Positions 44,559-53,932 of a DNA stretch of 64,000 nt are shown here, piece after piece. Below the pieces are notes generated by a model. It ran no database searches, had not been told where the DNA came from, and was given only the letters and a program-made list of their open reading frames with translations. The DNA is from Planctomycetota bacterium (lineage in GTDB: Bacteria; Planctomycetota; UBA1135; GCA-002686595), in contig JADYYP010000014.1 of NCBI GenBank assembly GCA_020853575.1, forward strand, positions 112,863-176,862, read 5' to 3'. Position numbers and translations under genes: made by a program. How positions within the stretch are numbered: the first letter of the stretch is position 1; the number at the start of each line of letters is the position of its first letter.

Positions 44559-47267
44559 TCACTTCGAGGCGCCGTCGCCGGCACCCTGGTCGCTCGGCGA
44601 ACGCTGCGCGAGCGCGGCTCGCCAGCGCTGGGCATCCGCGGTCAGGCCCCGCTGCTCCGCGGCGTTGGTGAGCACCTGGAGCGCCTCGCGAGCGTGAGCG
44701 ACTGCGCGCGGATCAGTGGCGTGCTCCAACCGCGCGAACACGGCCTCCCATTCGCGCAAGGCGTCGTCGCGCGCACCTTGCGCGTCGAGCGAGCGCGCGA
44801 GCAGAGCGTGCACTTGGCCTAGGGTCGGGTGATCGGTCGCGGCAAACTGCTCGGCGCTCGCCAGCGTCTCGCGCAGGCTCGCCTCGGCCAGTATGGCCTG
44901 ATCGGACTCGAGCAAGCCCAGCGCGAGCCCCAGCCGAGCCTGCACGTAGTTGAGGTCGCGCGTGCGGCCCGCGCTCTCCATGAGCTGGGCCACGGCGCGC
45001 CACTGATCCGCCGATTCCGCGGGACGACCCGCGCGGCGCAGCGCGAGCCCGAGCGCGCCGCGCACCAGCACCTCGAGCTCCGCGTCACCGGCGTGATCGC
45101 GCTCGGCGAGCGCGAGCGCGCGCGCCGCGGTTGCGCAGGCTCGCGCGGCGTTTCCCGCCGCGAGTTGCGCCTGCGCGAGCTCGCGCAGAGCCTGCACGAC
45201 ATTGCGATGCTGTTCCCCGAAAGCCGCGGTGGTCTGCTCGACCACCTGCTCCTGCAGCGCCAGGGCCTCGTCGGGCTTACCCGACGCCGCCAGCACGCTT
45301 CCGAGCCGCATGCTGAACAAGAGGCGCTGCGGGTGACCGTGCGGGAGCAATCGCACGGCGCCGTCTCGCGCTTCGCGCGCCAGAGCCTCGGCGCGACCGA
45401 AGTCCTTGGACTTCACCAGATCGAGCGCGACGTCACTGATCACGGTCAGGGTGAGCATGTCGTCCGGACCGAGCACCGCGCGCGCCGCCTCGAGCGTGCG
45501 CTCCCAGGCGCGCGAGGCCTCCTCGCGAGTTCCGCGGCGCTCGAGCAACATCGCCCGCATGCGCTGCGCAGCGACGCCGTCGACGGTCATGCGCGCCCCA
45601 TCGCGCTCCACCAACGCCTCGGCGCTCGCGATCATCTGCGCCGCCGCCTCGTCGCGTCCGCGCTCGAAGTAGCGCCGTGCCAGCAGGAATTGCAGAGCGG
45701 ACAGCTCGCTCGCATCGGTGGTCGTGTGCGCTTGGAACGAGCTGAGCGCGGCCTCGGCCAGCGACGTGGACTCGTCGGCCAGCCCGAGATTGCTGTAGGC
45801 CTGCATCAGGAACAACTGCAGTGCGCTGCGCAGCTCCGGGTCGTCCGCGAACTCCGTCTCGAGATCGGAGCGCCGCCGCTCGAGCAATTCGTAGAGCGTC
45901 ACGCTGCGGCCGTCCTCCTCGGGCGCGACCGAACCCAGCATCGCGCCGAGCGAGTCGATCACCGCCGTCTGCCGCCGCAGGGCGGTGCGCGCGGCCTGCG
46001 CCTCGCGTGCCGCCTCGCCTCGTGCGTCCTCGGCGATCCGCTCGTTCTCGCGCGCCTCGAGCATCGACATGCGGAACACCACGCTCGAGGCGAGCAAGCT
46101 GACGACAACCACCGCTCCCGCGGAGACGGCGAGCGAGTTGCGCCGCACGAACTTCCGCGCGCGATACCAACGGCTCGCGGGCGCCGCGAGCACGGGCTCT
46201 CCGGACAGGTGGCGCCGCAGATCGCTGGCGAGCTCGTCGATCGATCCGTAGCGTCGCTCGCGCTCCTTCTCGAGACAGCGCAGCACGATCCAGTCCACCT
46301 CGCGCGGAACGTCGCGCTCGATGAGCGAAGGCGCCTGGGGCGCGCGTTCGCACACGTCGCGCACGATCTCGGTCAGCGGACGCTCGTGCGTGTCGAACGG
46401 AGCGCGGCCGACGAGCATTTCGCAGAGCAAGGCACCGAGCGAGTAGACGTCGGTGCGGACGTCGATGTCGCGCGCGTCGCCACGCAGCTGCTCGGGGCTG
46501 GCGTAGGCGACCGTTCCGAACGCCGCGGCACCCTGCGAGGCCTCACCCGCGCCGCGCTCGAGCTTGAACATGCGCGCCACGCCGAAGTCGATCACCTTGA
46601 CGCGCCCCGCGTCGTCGACGAGCACATTGCCCGGCTTGATGTCGCGATGGATCACGCCCTTGGAGTGTGCGTGCTGCAATGCGCCGCACACATCGAGCGC
46701 CAATTCGAGGCGCGCGCGCGGACCCAGGCGCGCTCGGGCGCAGTAACTGGCGATGTCGCGCGCGTTCTCGACGTACTCCATCGCGAAGTAAGGCGTCTCG
46801 CCGGCCGCGCTCTCGAAGGTGCCGAACTCGTAGACCACGGCGATGGCGGGGTGCCGAAGGTGCGCCAGGATGTCCGCCTCGGCAGCGAAACGGCGCAGAG
46901 CTGCGTGGCTGCCCAGGCCGGGGTGCATCAGCTTCAGCGCGACATCGCGCGCGGGCCGCTCTTGGCGCGCGAGATAGACGCTGCCCATGCCACCGGCGCC
47001 GAGCAGACGCTGCACCGCGTAGGATCCGATGCGCTCGCCCGGCGCGGGCGCGACGCTGGCCATCCAACTGCGAGCAACCGCAAGCGCGTCGGGCGGTTGG
47101 AGCGCGGTCGAAGCACCCGCGGAGCGCGACAGCAGACGCCGCACGAGCGCGAGGAGCTCGGTGTCACCCGCGCAGGCGCGCTCGACGTGCTCGTCGCGCG
47201 CCGCTCCTTCGAGCTCGATCGCGCGCTCGAACACGGCCCGCGCGCGCTGCCATAGACTGTCGACCAT
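44559..47267 (-). CDS. Membrane Ser/Thr protein kinase with TPR-like sensor region
   Basis: A 902-residue Hanks-type kinase. The kinase domain (about 84-345) has GAGGMGSVYLA at 90-100, the catalytic lysine K112, HRDIKPGNVL near 205, DFGVAR, and ASPEQL in the activation segment. A single membrane helix follows (about 376-398, SLAVSAGAVVVVSLLASSVVF), then a short coiled-coil and about 480 residues of alanine-rich helical repeats of TPR type. This is a common signalling layout in Planctomycetota and Myxococcota. It sits between yidC and mnmE, which are usually adjacent or separated only by jag. I start it at ATG 47267, preceded by AGGGAG. Confidence 0.92.
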   Translation of the reverse strand: MVDSLWQRARAVFERAIELEGAARDEHVERACAGDTELLALVRRLLSRSAGASTALQPPDALAVARSWMASVAPAPGERIGSYAVQRLLGAGGMGSVYLARQERPARDVALKLMHPGLGSHAALRRFAAEADILAHLRHPAIAVVYEFGTFESAAGETPYFAMEYVENARDIASYCARARLGPRARLELALDVCGALQHAHSKGVIHRDIKPGNVLVDDAGRVKVIDFGVARMFKLERGAGEASQGAAAFGTVAYASPEQLRGDARDIDVRTDVYSLGALLCEMLVGRAPFDTHERPLTEIVRDVCERAPQAPSLIERDVPREVDWIVLRCLEKERERRYGSIDELASDLRRHLSGEPVLAAPASRWYRARKFVRRNSLAVSAGAVVVVSLLASSVVFRMSMLEARENERIAEDARGEAAREAQAARTALRRQTAVIDSLGAMLGSVAPEEDGRSVTLYELLERRRSDLETEFADDPELRSALQLFLMQAYSNLGLADESTSLAEAALSSFQAHTTTDASELSALQFLLARRYFERGRDEAAAQMIASAEALVERDGARMTVDGVAAQRMRAMLLERRGTREEASRAWERTLEAARAVLGPDDMLTLTVISDVALDLVKSKDFGRAEALAREARDGAVRLLPHGHPQRLLFSMRLGSVLAASGKPDEALALQEQVVEQTTAAFGEQHRNVVQALRELAQAQLAAGNAARACATAARALALAERDHAGDAELEVLVRGALGLALRRAGRPAESADQWRAVAQLMESAGRTRDLNYVQARLGLALGLLESDQAILAEASLRETLASAEQFAATDHPTLGQVHALLARSLDAQGARDDALREWEAVFARLEHATDPRAVAHAREALQVLTNAAEQRGLTADAQRWRAALAQRSPSDQGAGDGASK

Positions 47268-47391
47268 CGCTGAGCGCTCCCTGGGGTGACGGCGCGGTCG
47301 AGCATCGCACGCCGACACGCTTTCGTGGAAATCGCCCACACCGCGCGCGTCGCAACCGCGGTCGCACTCTCCGCGAGCGCGAGTGGGGCCG

Positions 47392-49368
47392 TCAGCGCCC
47401 CTTGCCGCCGTCGCGCCGGCGCTGGCCCTTTTGTGCTTCCTGCGCGCGCTCCATCAAGCGCTGCATCCAACCCTTGGGCTCCTGCCCCTTCTCCGGGATC
47501 GAGTCGTCGATCGGCCAGATCTTCTTGACCACGGTCATCTCCAGGATCCCCAGGCCCGACTGAGTGATCATGTAGACCGACAGACCCGCAGCGTAGTTGT
47601 AGAGGAAGAAGCCCATCAAGATGGGCATGAACATCATCATCTTCTGCATGCGCGCGGCCTGCTCGTCGGTCGGCGTCGGCATCAGCTTCTGCTGCCAGAC
47701 CCACAGCACGACCATCAGGATCGGCAGCAGGTTCAGGTAGTGGATCACACCGATCAGCGGCAAGTGCGTGTCGAAGTTGAGCACGAGCAACGCGTCCGGC
47801 TTCGACAAGTCGTTCATCCACAGCATGAACGGCGCATGGCGCAGGTCGAACGACGTGCGCAGCGAGGAGAACAACCCGAAGAACACCGGGATCTGCAGGA
47901 ACATCGGGGCGCAGCCACCCAGCGGCGGCACCATGCCCTCCTTGGCCATCAGCTTCTGCTGCTCCTCGCGCGCCTTGCCGGCGTCGTCCGCGTGGCGCCG
48001 CTTGATCTCGTCGATCTGCGGCTGCAGGCGCTTCATGCGCTTTTGAAACTTGGCCATCGCAGTCTGTGAGCTGCGATTGATCGGGAACAGCGCCAGCCGC
48101 ACGCACAGCGTGAGCAGGATGATCGCGACGCCCCAGTTGCCGACGATGCCGTGGAAGAAGCGCAGCACGGCGAGCAACACGTTGCCGATGCCGGCCATCG
48201 ACATGCACAGGAACGATCCGAGATCCGCGTCGTGCAGCGCTTCGAAGTCCGCGTGCTCGGCGAGCAGGGGCTTCAGTGCCTTGGGTCCCGCGTAGACCGA
48301 GTAGCTGTAGACCGTGCGCTCACCCTGCGCCGGGATCGAGAGCTCGAGCACCAGGTCGGTCGCCATGTACTTCCACTGGTCGGCGGAGCGCTCGGGGTGC
48401 GCGCGCGCGGCGGCGTCGTCGTACATGCGCCGCCAGCGCGCCGCGGTGATCGAGGCCACGCTGAAGGGGTCGGCGCCACGCATCAGCACCGCGAAGTACT
48501 TGTTGTGCACGCCGGCGAAGCTGATCTCCGCGCTGGGCACTTCGAAGCTGCCGGAGCGCTCGGAACCGTTGTCTTGGCGCGGGATGCTCTTGGTCTGCGG
48601 GAGCTTGAGGCGCCGCGGCAAATCGTCGCTGCCGCGCCCCGCGGCGATGGCCTGCGGCTCGACGTAGAACTTGTCGCCCGACTCCAGCGGCATGACCTCG
48701 GCCGGCGAGAACAGGTAGCCGGCTCTGCGCGGTGCAGGCAGCGCCTGATTCTCGATCTCGAGGTCGACCTTCAGCGAGTAGGTGTTCGGGACGAACGTCA
48801 CGCGCTTCACGAAGCGCACGCCGGCGCCCTGCGCCAAATCGAACTCGACGCCGTTCTCGATCTCGCGCATGCGCCACAGCGCGCGTTCGAGCGGCTCGCG
48901 CTCGAGATCGCGGCTGGAGACGTCGCTGCGCCAGGTGAGCGAGCCACTGGAGACCCTCGAGCTCTCCTTGGACTCGACCAGCGTCGTCCAATGCGCGACA
49001 TCGGCCTTGGCCGCGGCGTCCAGTCCGACGGAATCGAAGGAGTTGCCCAGCTTGAGCTCGAGCAAGCGCGCGCCGCGGTTGGTGAACAGCGCGTGGTAGC
49101 TGCCGACCTCGCCCGGCTTGCCGATGGCGAGCGTCAGGGTGCGCTCTTGGACCTCGCCGAGCTTTTCGCCGAGCACGGGCGAGTCGTCCAGCGGCGCCGT
49201 GGGAGCGCCCTGGGACTGGGCCGCAGCGGGCGGCCCGTCGAGCTCGGTGCGCTGCGCGCTCTCGACCTGCGGAGGCGTCTGAGCCGGCTTGGGCTTGGGT
49301 CCGAGGAAATTCCAGGCGAGCAAGACGGCGATGGACAGGGCCAACGCCAAGAGCAGTCGTTTTTCCAC
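47392..49368 (-). CDS. yidC: Membrane protein insertase YidC
   Basis: A 658-residue YidC of the Gram-negative type. There is an N-terminal membrane helix (LLLALALSIAVLLAWNFLG, 5-23), a large periplasmic domain (about 80-380) and the conserved C-terminal five-helix insertase domain (GNWGVAIILLTLCVRLALFP; KFQKRMKRLQPQIDEIK; LGGCAPMFLQIPVFFGLF). The end is basic (GQRRRDGGKGR). It inserts and folds inner-membrane proteins, alone or with Sec. The GTG start 28 bases after the metallophosphatase stop suggests one transcript. Confidence 0.96.
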   Translation of the reverse strand: MEKRLLLALALSIAVLLAWNFLGPKPKPAQTPPQVESAQRTELDGPPAAAQSQGAPTAPLDDSPVLGEKLGEVQERTLTLAIGKPGEVGSYHALFTNRGARLLELKLGNSFDSVGLDAAAKADVAHWTTLVESKESSRVSSGSLTWRSDVSSRDLEREPLERALWRMREIENGVEFDLAQGAGVRFVKRVTFVPNTYSLKVDLEIENQALPAPRRAGYLFSPAEVMPLESGDKFYVEPQAIAAGRGSDDLPRRLKLPQTKSIPRQDNGSERSGSFEVPSAEISFAGVHNKYFAVLMRGADPFSVASITAARWRRMYDDAAARAHPERSADQWKYMATDLVLELSIPAQGERTVYSYSVYAGPKALKPLLAEHADFEALHDADLGSFLCMSMAGIGNVLLAVLRFFHGIVGNWGVAIILLTLCVRLALFPINRSSQTAMAKFQKRMKRLQPQIDEIKRRHADDAGKAREEQQKLMAKEGMVPPLGGCAPMFLQIPVFFGLFSSLRTSFDLRHAPFMLWMNDLSKPDALLVLNFDTHLPLIGVIHYLNLLPILMVVLWVWQQKLMPTPTDEQAARMQKMMMFMPILMGFFLYNYAAGLSVYMITQSGLGILEMTVVKKIWPIDDSIPEKGQEPKGWMQRLMERAQEAQKGQRRRDGGKGR

Positions 49369-49395
49369 TGGGATGCGGTGAGGTTGGTCGTCGCG

Positions 49396-50223
49396 CTACT
49401 GACCGAGGGCCAGTCGATCGGCGAGGTGCGTCGGCAGCTCGGGCACGGCGCGGATGTGTTCTTGGGCGAGCGCGATGTCGTACTCGAGGCGCACGAAGGT
49501 CAGGTTGCGCCCGTCGAACAGGGCGTAGGACAAGCGCTTGTCGCCGTCGCGCGGCTGGCCCACGGAACCGACGTTGACGATCGCGCGGCAGTTTTGGAGA
49601 TCACCGAGGTCGTAGGGACCCTCGGTGCCCTTGGGGCGATAGAAGCGGCCATCCTCGTAGAAGATGCCCGGCACGTGGCTGTGCCCCACGAAGCACACCG
49701 GCGCTTGCCCCTGTGGGTCGCGTTGCCGCATGTGCGCGAAGTTCGCCTGCATTTTCGCGGCATCGCGCGCGTCGCGCGGCAGCAAGTACTCGCGCACGGG
49801 GTCGCGCGGACTGCCATGGGCGTACATCGCGCCGGGCTCGAGCAACTGCGCCGACAATCCGCCGAGAAAGTCCCAGTACGCGAGCGCGCGGTCGCGGCTG
49901 CCGCCACCGCCGTTGATCTGCTCGCGCGTCCAATCGATCGCGCGCCGCGCGTTGGGATTGAAGTCCTCGCCGGAATTGAGCAGCGCGTATTCGTGGTTGC
50001 CCTGCAGGCACAGGCCTTCGGTCAGCCCATGGGCGCTGGCCGCGGGCGTACAGACCTGCATCACCAGGTCCAGGCACTCGGTCGGGCGCGCGCCGTAGCC
50101 GATCACGTCTCCCAGACACACGAAGCGCCGCACTCCGCGCTCGCGGGCGTCCCGCAGCGCGACCTCCAGAGCAGGAGCGTTGCTGTGGAGATCGGAAATC
50201 AGGGCCGTCAGCGGGTAGGTCAC
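49396..50223 (-). CDS. Calcineurin-like metallophosphoesterase
   Basis: A 275-residue metallophosphatase related to bacterial serine/threonine phosphatases and YfcE-like phosphodiesterases. Metal-binding motifs are SDLHSN, GDVIGYG, GNHEYALL and FVGHSHVPG. The substrate is not evident. The start is a GTG (MTYPLTALISDLHSN). It lies upstream of yidC with only 27 bases between, though a functional link is not established. Confidence 0.88.
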   Translation of the reverse strand: MTYPLTALISDLHSNAPALEVALRDARERGVRRFVCLGDVIGYGARPTECLDLVMQVCTPAASAHGLTEGLCLQGNHEYALLNSGEDFNPNARRAIDWTREQINGGGGSRDRALAYWDFLGGLSAQLLEPGAMYAHGSPRDPVREYLLPRDARDAAKMQANFAHMRQRDPQGQAPVCFVGHSHVPGIFYEDGRFYRPKGTEGPYDLGDLQNCRAIVNVGSVGQPRDGDKRLSYALFDGRNLTFVRLEYDIALAQEHIRAVPELPTHLADRLALGQ

Positions 50224-50379
50224 GGGGCGCAGCGAAGGGGGTAGGGTCCGCGGCCGCGCCACGGTGCCTGCGAACTGCGCCGACACCCGACCTCTCCGCG
50301 AAGGCGGCGGATTATCCGGACGAGCTGCGCACGGGGCAAGCACTCAACTCGTTGCGCACGAGGATCCCGCGAGCAACTC

Positions 50380-51357
50380 TCACGCGCCGTGCGTCCGCGG
50401 CCCTAGCTCTCCGATGACCTCCGGCGTGGCGCGCAGCGCTGCGAACAACGCCAGTGCGGTCAGCGGAGCGCCCCACCAGCCGCACACCGCTCCGGGCAGC
50501 GCCAGCGCCCCGAGAACGCACGCCACGCGCAGCGGGGACAGGCCGGCGCGTTGCAAGCGATGCGCGAGATGGCGTCGATCTCCTTCCCACGGCCAGTTGC
50601 CCAGGCGCAGCCGCAACCAGCACAAGCGCGCGAGATCCAAGAGCGGCAAGACGAGCACCGGCCACGCCGCGGGTGTGATCAAGAGCGCCATTCCGAGTGC
50701 ATGGCTTCCGCCGTCCCCCAGGATCGCTCGCGAGGTACGCGCGCCGCGCCCGAGATTCCAGGGCAGGAACGCGGCCACAGCAGCGGCCATCCACGGCGCG
50801 GGCGCCGCGAGCGCCAACACTCCCAGGCCACTGGCCGCACCATCGGCGTTGTCGAAGGTGTTGACGGCGTTGAGCGCCACCGCGGCCATGAACCCGAGCG
50901 CGGCCAGCGCGCCCCAGGCTTCGGCGCTCGCAGGCGCGGCCACCACCATCGGCAGCCCGACCACGCAGCCGGCCAGCACCTGACCGGCGAGCTTGTGCGC
51001 GGGACGCAGTCCCGACTCCAGCACGTCGTCGATGGTCCCCACGGCGAAGGCCACCAACAACCCTCCCAGCGGCCAGAGCTCGGCGCTCGGACCGATCCAA
51101 GCCAAGGCGATCTCGCGCAGCGCTCGTCCAGGAACGAAGCTCGTGGCTTCGCTCACCGCGAACCACAGCCAGCCCGCGAGCCAGCCGCACAACACGGCCG
51201 CCCCGCCCACGAGCGGCAACGGCGGGACGTCACGCTTGCGCTCCTCGCTCCCACCATCGACCCAACCGATGCGCGGCGCCAAGCGCACGAGCAACGCGCT
51301 CGCGACGGCGGTGCCGGCTGCGGCGCAGGTCAGCGGGAAGAGCAGGTCGAGATCCAC
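50380..51357 (-). CDS. WecA/MraY-type phospho-sugar transferase
   Basis: A 325-residue polytopic membrane protein of the polyprenyl-phosphate N-acetylhexosamine-1-phosphate transferase family. Hallmarks are GTIDDVLE (the aspartate pair), NAVNTFDNADGAASG, GDGGSHALG, and the DRRHLAHRL histidine loop. WecA-type enzymes start O-antigen, capsule or enterobacterial common antigen chains by loading a sugar phosphate on undecaprenyl phosphate. It may start the polysaccharide built by the glycosyltransferase cluster at 5-13 kb, but this is inference. The GTG start precedes the first membrane helix. Confidence 0.87.
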   Translation of the reverse strand: MDLDLLFPLTCAAAGTAVASALLVRLAPRIGWVDGGSEERKRDVPPLPLVGGAAVLCGWLAGWLWFAVSEATSFVPGRALREIALAWIGPSAELWPLGGLLVAFAVGTIDDVLESGLRPAHKLAGQVLAGCVVGLPMVVAAPASAEAWGALAALGFMAAVALNAVNTFDNADGAASGLGVLALAAPAPWMAAAVAAFLPWNLGRGARTSRAILGDGGSHALGMALLITPAAWPVLVLPLLDLARLCWLRLRLGNWPWEGDRRHLAHRLQRAGLSPLRVACVLGALALPGAVCGWWGAPLTALALFAALRATPEVIGELGPRTHGA

Positions 51358-51428
51358 GGGCAAGTTCCAGTTCGACGTTTCGAAGCCGGGTCGCCGCGAG
51401 CGCGCGAGCCGCGCAGCGCCGCCGGGGC

Positions 51429-52085
51429 TCAGCGGTAGATGCCGCGCGAGCGGATGTATTCCAACACACCGGCAGGCAGCGCATCGAGGGGCTCGCCGCC
51501 GCGCGCCAGAGTCGCGCGCAACTCGGTCGAGGACTCGGGCGCCGGCGGTTCGCGCACCAGGCCGCGCGCGATGTTCGCGTACAGCTCGGGCCCGAGCTCG
51601 CGCCGGAGCGAGTCGAGCAGGCCCTCGTCGGCACCCGCGCGCCACACCACGACCAGCTGCGCCAGCGCCAGCAGCTCGCGCACGCTTCTCCAGCGCTCGA
51701 GGCCGCGCAGATTGTCCCAGCCGATCAGCAGGTACAGCTCAGCCTCGGGAGCCAGCGCGAGCCGCTGGGGCAACGCGCGCAGCGTGTCGACGGTGAACGA
51801 CGGACCCGCGCGTTCGAACTCGAGCGTCGAGATCGACCAGCGCGGCTCGTCGGCCAGCGCGAGCTCGAGCATCCGCACGCGATCCTCGCGCGACGCGAGC
51901 TTGCGCCCAGGCTTGTGCGGCGGCTCCGCGGCCGGCACGAACACCACGTGCTCGAGCGCGAAGGCGCGCTGCGCCACGCGCGCGACGTGCAGATGCCCCA
52001 AGTGCACCGGATCGAACGACCCTCCGTAGACGCCCAAGCGTCGCACGTGACCGAGCGCGCGCGCCTCGCGAAGCGACTCCGCCAT
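51429..52085 (-). CDS. nadD: Nicotinate-nucleotide adenylyltransferase NadD
   Basis: A 218-residue NadD of the nucleotidyltransferase superfamily. The signature YGGSFDPVHLGHLHVA contains GxFDPxHxGH, and FVPAAEPPHKPGRKL follows. The usual C-terminal SxTxIR region seems replaced by ESSTELRATLARG. It joins ATP and nicotinate mononucleotide in NAD synthesis. It lies seven bases downstream of hisS. A later start near the family N-terminus (residue 14) is possible. Confidence 0.92.
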   Translation of the reverse strand: MAESLREARALGHVRRLGVYGGSFDPVHLGHLHVARVAQRAFALEHVVFVPAAEPPHKPGRKLASREDRVRMLELALADEPRWSISTLEFERAGPSFTVDTLRALPQRLALAPEAELYLLIGWDNLRGLERWRSVRELLALAQLVVVWRAGADEGLLDSLRRELGPELYANIARGLVREPPAPESSTELRATLARGGEPLDALPAGVLEYIRSRGIYR

Positions 52086-52092
52086 CGCCGGC

Positions 52093-53376
52093 CTAGCCGC
52101 GCCCGAGGAGCGTTCGCGCCTTGCGTGTCAGCTCGGCGAGCGCCACACGCTCCTGAACGCTCGAACGCATGTCCTTGAGCTGCACGCACTGCGCGCGCTT
52201 CTCGTCCTCGCCGAGCACCGCGACGAGTGGATGCCCAGCGGTGTTCGCGGCCTTGAACTGCGACTTCACGCTCCGGCCTTCGACGTCGAAAATCGCCGAC
52301 AGTCCCCCGTCGCGCAAGAGCTGCGCCAACGCCATCACGTCCGCCTCCAGCCCGGGGCTCGCCGCGACGACGTACACGTCCACCGGAGGTGCCTGGATCG
52401 AACTCGCGAGCCCGCTCTCCTGGAGCACGATCAGCGCGCCCGTGAAACCGATGGCGAAGCCGACCGCCGGCAGGTCCGGACCGCCGAGGTCGCGCACCAG
52501 GTGGTCGTAGCGTCCACCGCCGCACAGCGCGCTGCGGGCACCGAGCTTCGGGTAGTGCAGCTCGAAGATCGTGCGCGTGTAGTAGTCCAGGCCGCGCACG
52601 ATGCCGGGGTCGACGACCGTGGACCGACCGACCGCCTCGAGAGCCCGGCGCACCGCGTCGAAATGCTCGCGATTGGCCGCGCTCAGGAAATCGAGCAGCT
52701 TCGGAGCCCCGCGGTTGAGCTCGACGCACTGCGGGTTCTTGCAATCGAGCACGCGCAGCACGTTGCGCTCGAAGCGTGACCGGCACAGCTCGCAGCGCTC
52801 TCCGAGCTGCGGTGCGACGTAGGCGCGCACGGCCTCGCGGAAGCGGTCGCGGTCGTCGCCGTCCCCCAGCGAGTTGAGGCGCACCTCGATGCCCGTGATG
52901 CCCAGGCGCTCGAAGAACTGCGCCGCCATGTGGATCAGCTCGGCGTCCAAGCGCGGATCGAGGCTGCCGATGCACTCGCAGTCGAACTGCGTGAATTGCC
53001 GCTCGCGGCCCTTCTGAGGCTTCTCGTAGCGGAACATCGGGCCGACGGTGAACAGCTTCTGCAGCGGTGCCGTCTTGGCGAAGCCCGCCTCCACGTAGGC
53101 GCGCGCGATCCCGGCCGTCGCCTCCGGGCGCAGGGTCAGCGAGCCCTCACCCTTGTCCGCGTCGCCGCGCGGCACGGTGAACATCTCTTTCTCCACGATG
53201 TCGGTGACCTCGCCAACCGACCGGATAAAGAGCGTCGTCTGCTCGAGGAGCGGCGGTCGGATCTCCCGAAAGCCGAAGACCCGGGCCAGATGCCGAGCCT
53301 CGTGCTCCAGGCGCTCCCACAACGGGATTTCGGCCGGGAGAACGTCGCGCATGCCGCGGGCGGCTCGGTATTCCAT
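52093..53376 (-). CDS. hisS: Histidyl-tRNA synthetase
   Basis: A 427-residue class II histidyl-tRNA synthetase. Motif 1 surrounds FGFREIRPPLLEQTTLF, motif 2 is FRYEKPQKGRERQFTQFDCE, the histidine-binding loop is GLDYYTRTIFEL, and ALCGGGRYDHL follows; the C-terminal anticodon-binding domain starts near VDVYVVA. A CxxC...C-x4-C cluster (CELCRSRF, DCKNPQC) occurs in the insertion domain, as in many bacterial HisRS. The ATG matches the family N-terminus (MEYRAARGMRDVLP). Confidence 0.96.
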   Translation of the reverse strand: MEYRAARGMRDVLPAEIPLWERLEHEARHLARVFGFREIRPPLLEQTTLFIRSVGEVTDIVEKEMFTVPRGDADKGEGSLTLRPEATAGIARAYVEAGFAKTAPLQKLFTVGPMFRYEKPQKGRERQFTQFDCECIGSLDPRLDAELIHMAAQFFERLGITGIEVRLNSLGDGDDRDRFREAVRAYVAPQLGERCELCRSRFERNVLRVLDCKNPQCVELNRGAPKLLDFLSAANREHFDAVRRALEAVGRSTVVDPGIVRGLDYYTRTIFELHYPKLGARSALCGGGRYDHLVRDLGGPDLPAVGFAIGFTGALIVLQESGLASSIQAPPVDVYVVAASPGLEADVMALAQLLRDGGLSAIFDVEGRSVKSQFKAANTAGHPLVAVLGEDEKRAQCVQLKDMRSSVQERVALAELTRKARTLLGRG

Positions 53377-53455
53377 TTCGAATGAGGTCCTGTTCCTGCC
53401 CCTCGGGCCGGGGGCCTGGTCCGACGTCCTGCACGCCGGCGCAGAGCCCTCAACC

Positions 53456-53485
53456 TTGACGGGCGGGAGCGAGCCTGTCCATACT
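53456..53485 (+). promoter_or_regulatory. Putative sigma70-type promoter of small lipoprotein gene
   Basis: TTGACG (53456-53461) and CATACT (53480-53485) are separated by 18 bases, matching TTGACA in 5 of 6 and TATAAT in 4 of 6 positions. The predicted start is about 90 bases upstream of the ATG at 53582. Confidence 0.45.
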
Positions 53486-53581
53486 GCTGCGCCCTGCCGC
53501 GCGCGGATCGAGCCACCCCGCCGATGCGCTCCCGGCCGATGCGCCCGCCGACCAGCCCCCGAACCCACCGCAGAAGTCCCC

Positions 53582-53893
53582 ATGAAGCGTCTGTCCCTCG
53601 GCGCCCTCGCCGTCTTCGCTCTCCTGGCCTCGAGCTGCTCGACGCCGGCCTACGAGAACAACCACTGGCACATCAACCACATCGCGCCGCGCGTGGGGTA
53701 CCACTTCTTCGGGTATCGCCCGAGCGTCGATGGTCCCTACACCGAGAAGCTGTGGAGCGACGTCGGTGACATCGGCCTGACCCTGCGCCGTCACTTGGTC
53801 GGCGACAACCCCGAGAACCCGCTCCTGCCGCGCCCGACGTCGTCGCCCTATCGCCCGCAGCCGCCGGACGTCGAGTTCCAAGTCGGCAAGTAG
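53582..53893 (+). CDS. Small lipoprotein of unknown function
   Basis: A 103-residue protein with a lipoprotein signal (MKRLSLGALAVFALLASSC, C19). The mature part is short, has several aromatic and histidine residues (NNHWHINHIAPRVGYHFFGY) and ends in a proline-rich tail. I recognise no family. It stands alone between two leftward housekeeping genes with its own likely promoter, and is convergent with miaA. Confidence 0.75.
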   Translation: MKRLSLGALAVFALLASSCSTPAYENNHWHINHIAPRVGYHFFGYRPSVDGPYTEKLWSDVGDIGLTLRRHLVGDNPENPLLPRPTSSPYRPQPPDVEFQVGK

Positions 53894-53932
53894 CGCTCGG
53901 CAGCGCCTAAGGGCGACTCGCTCGACAGCGAC

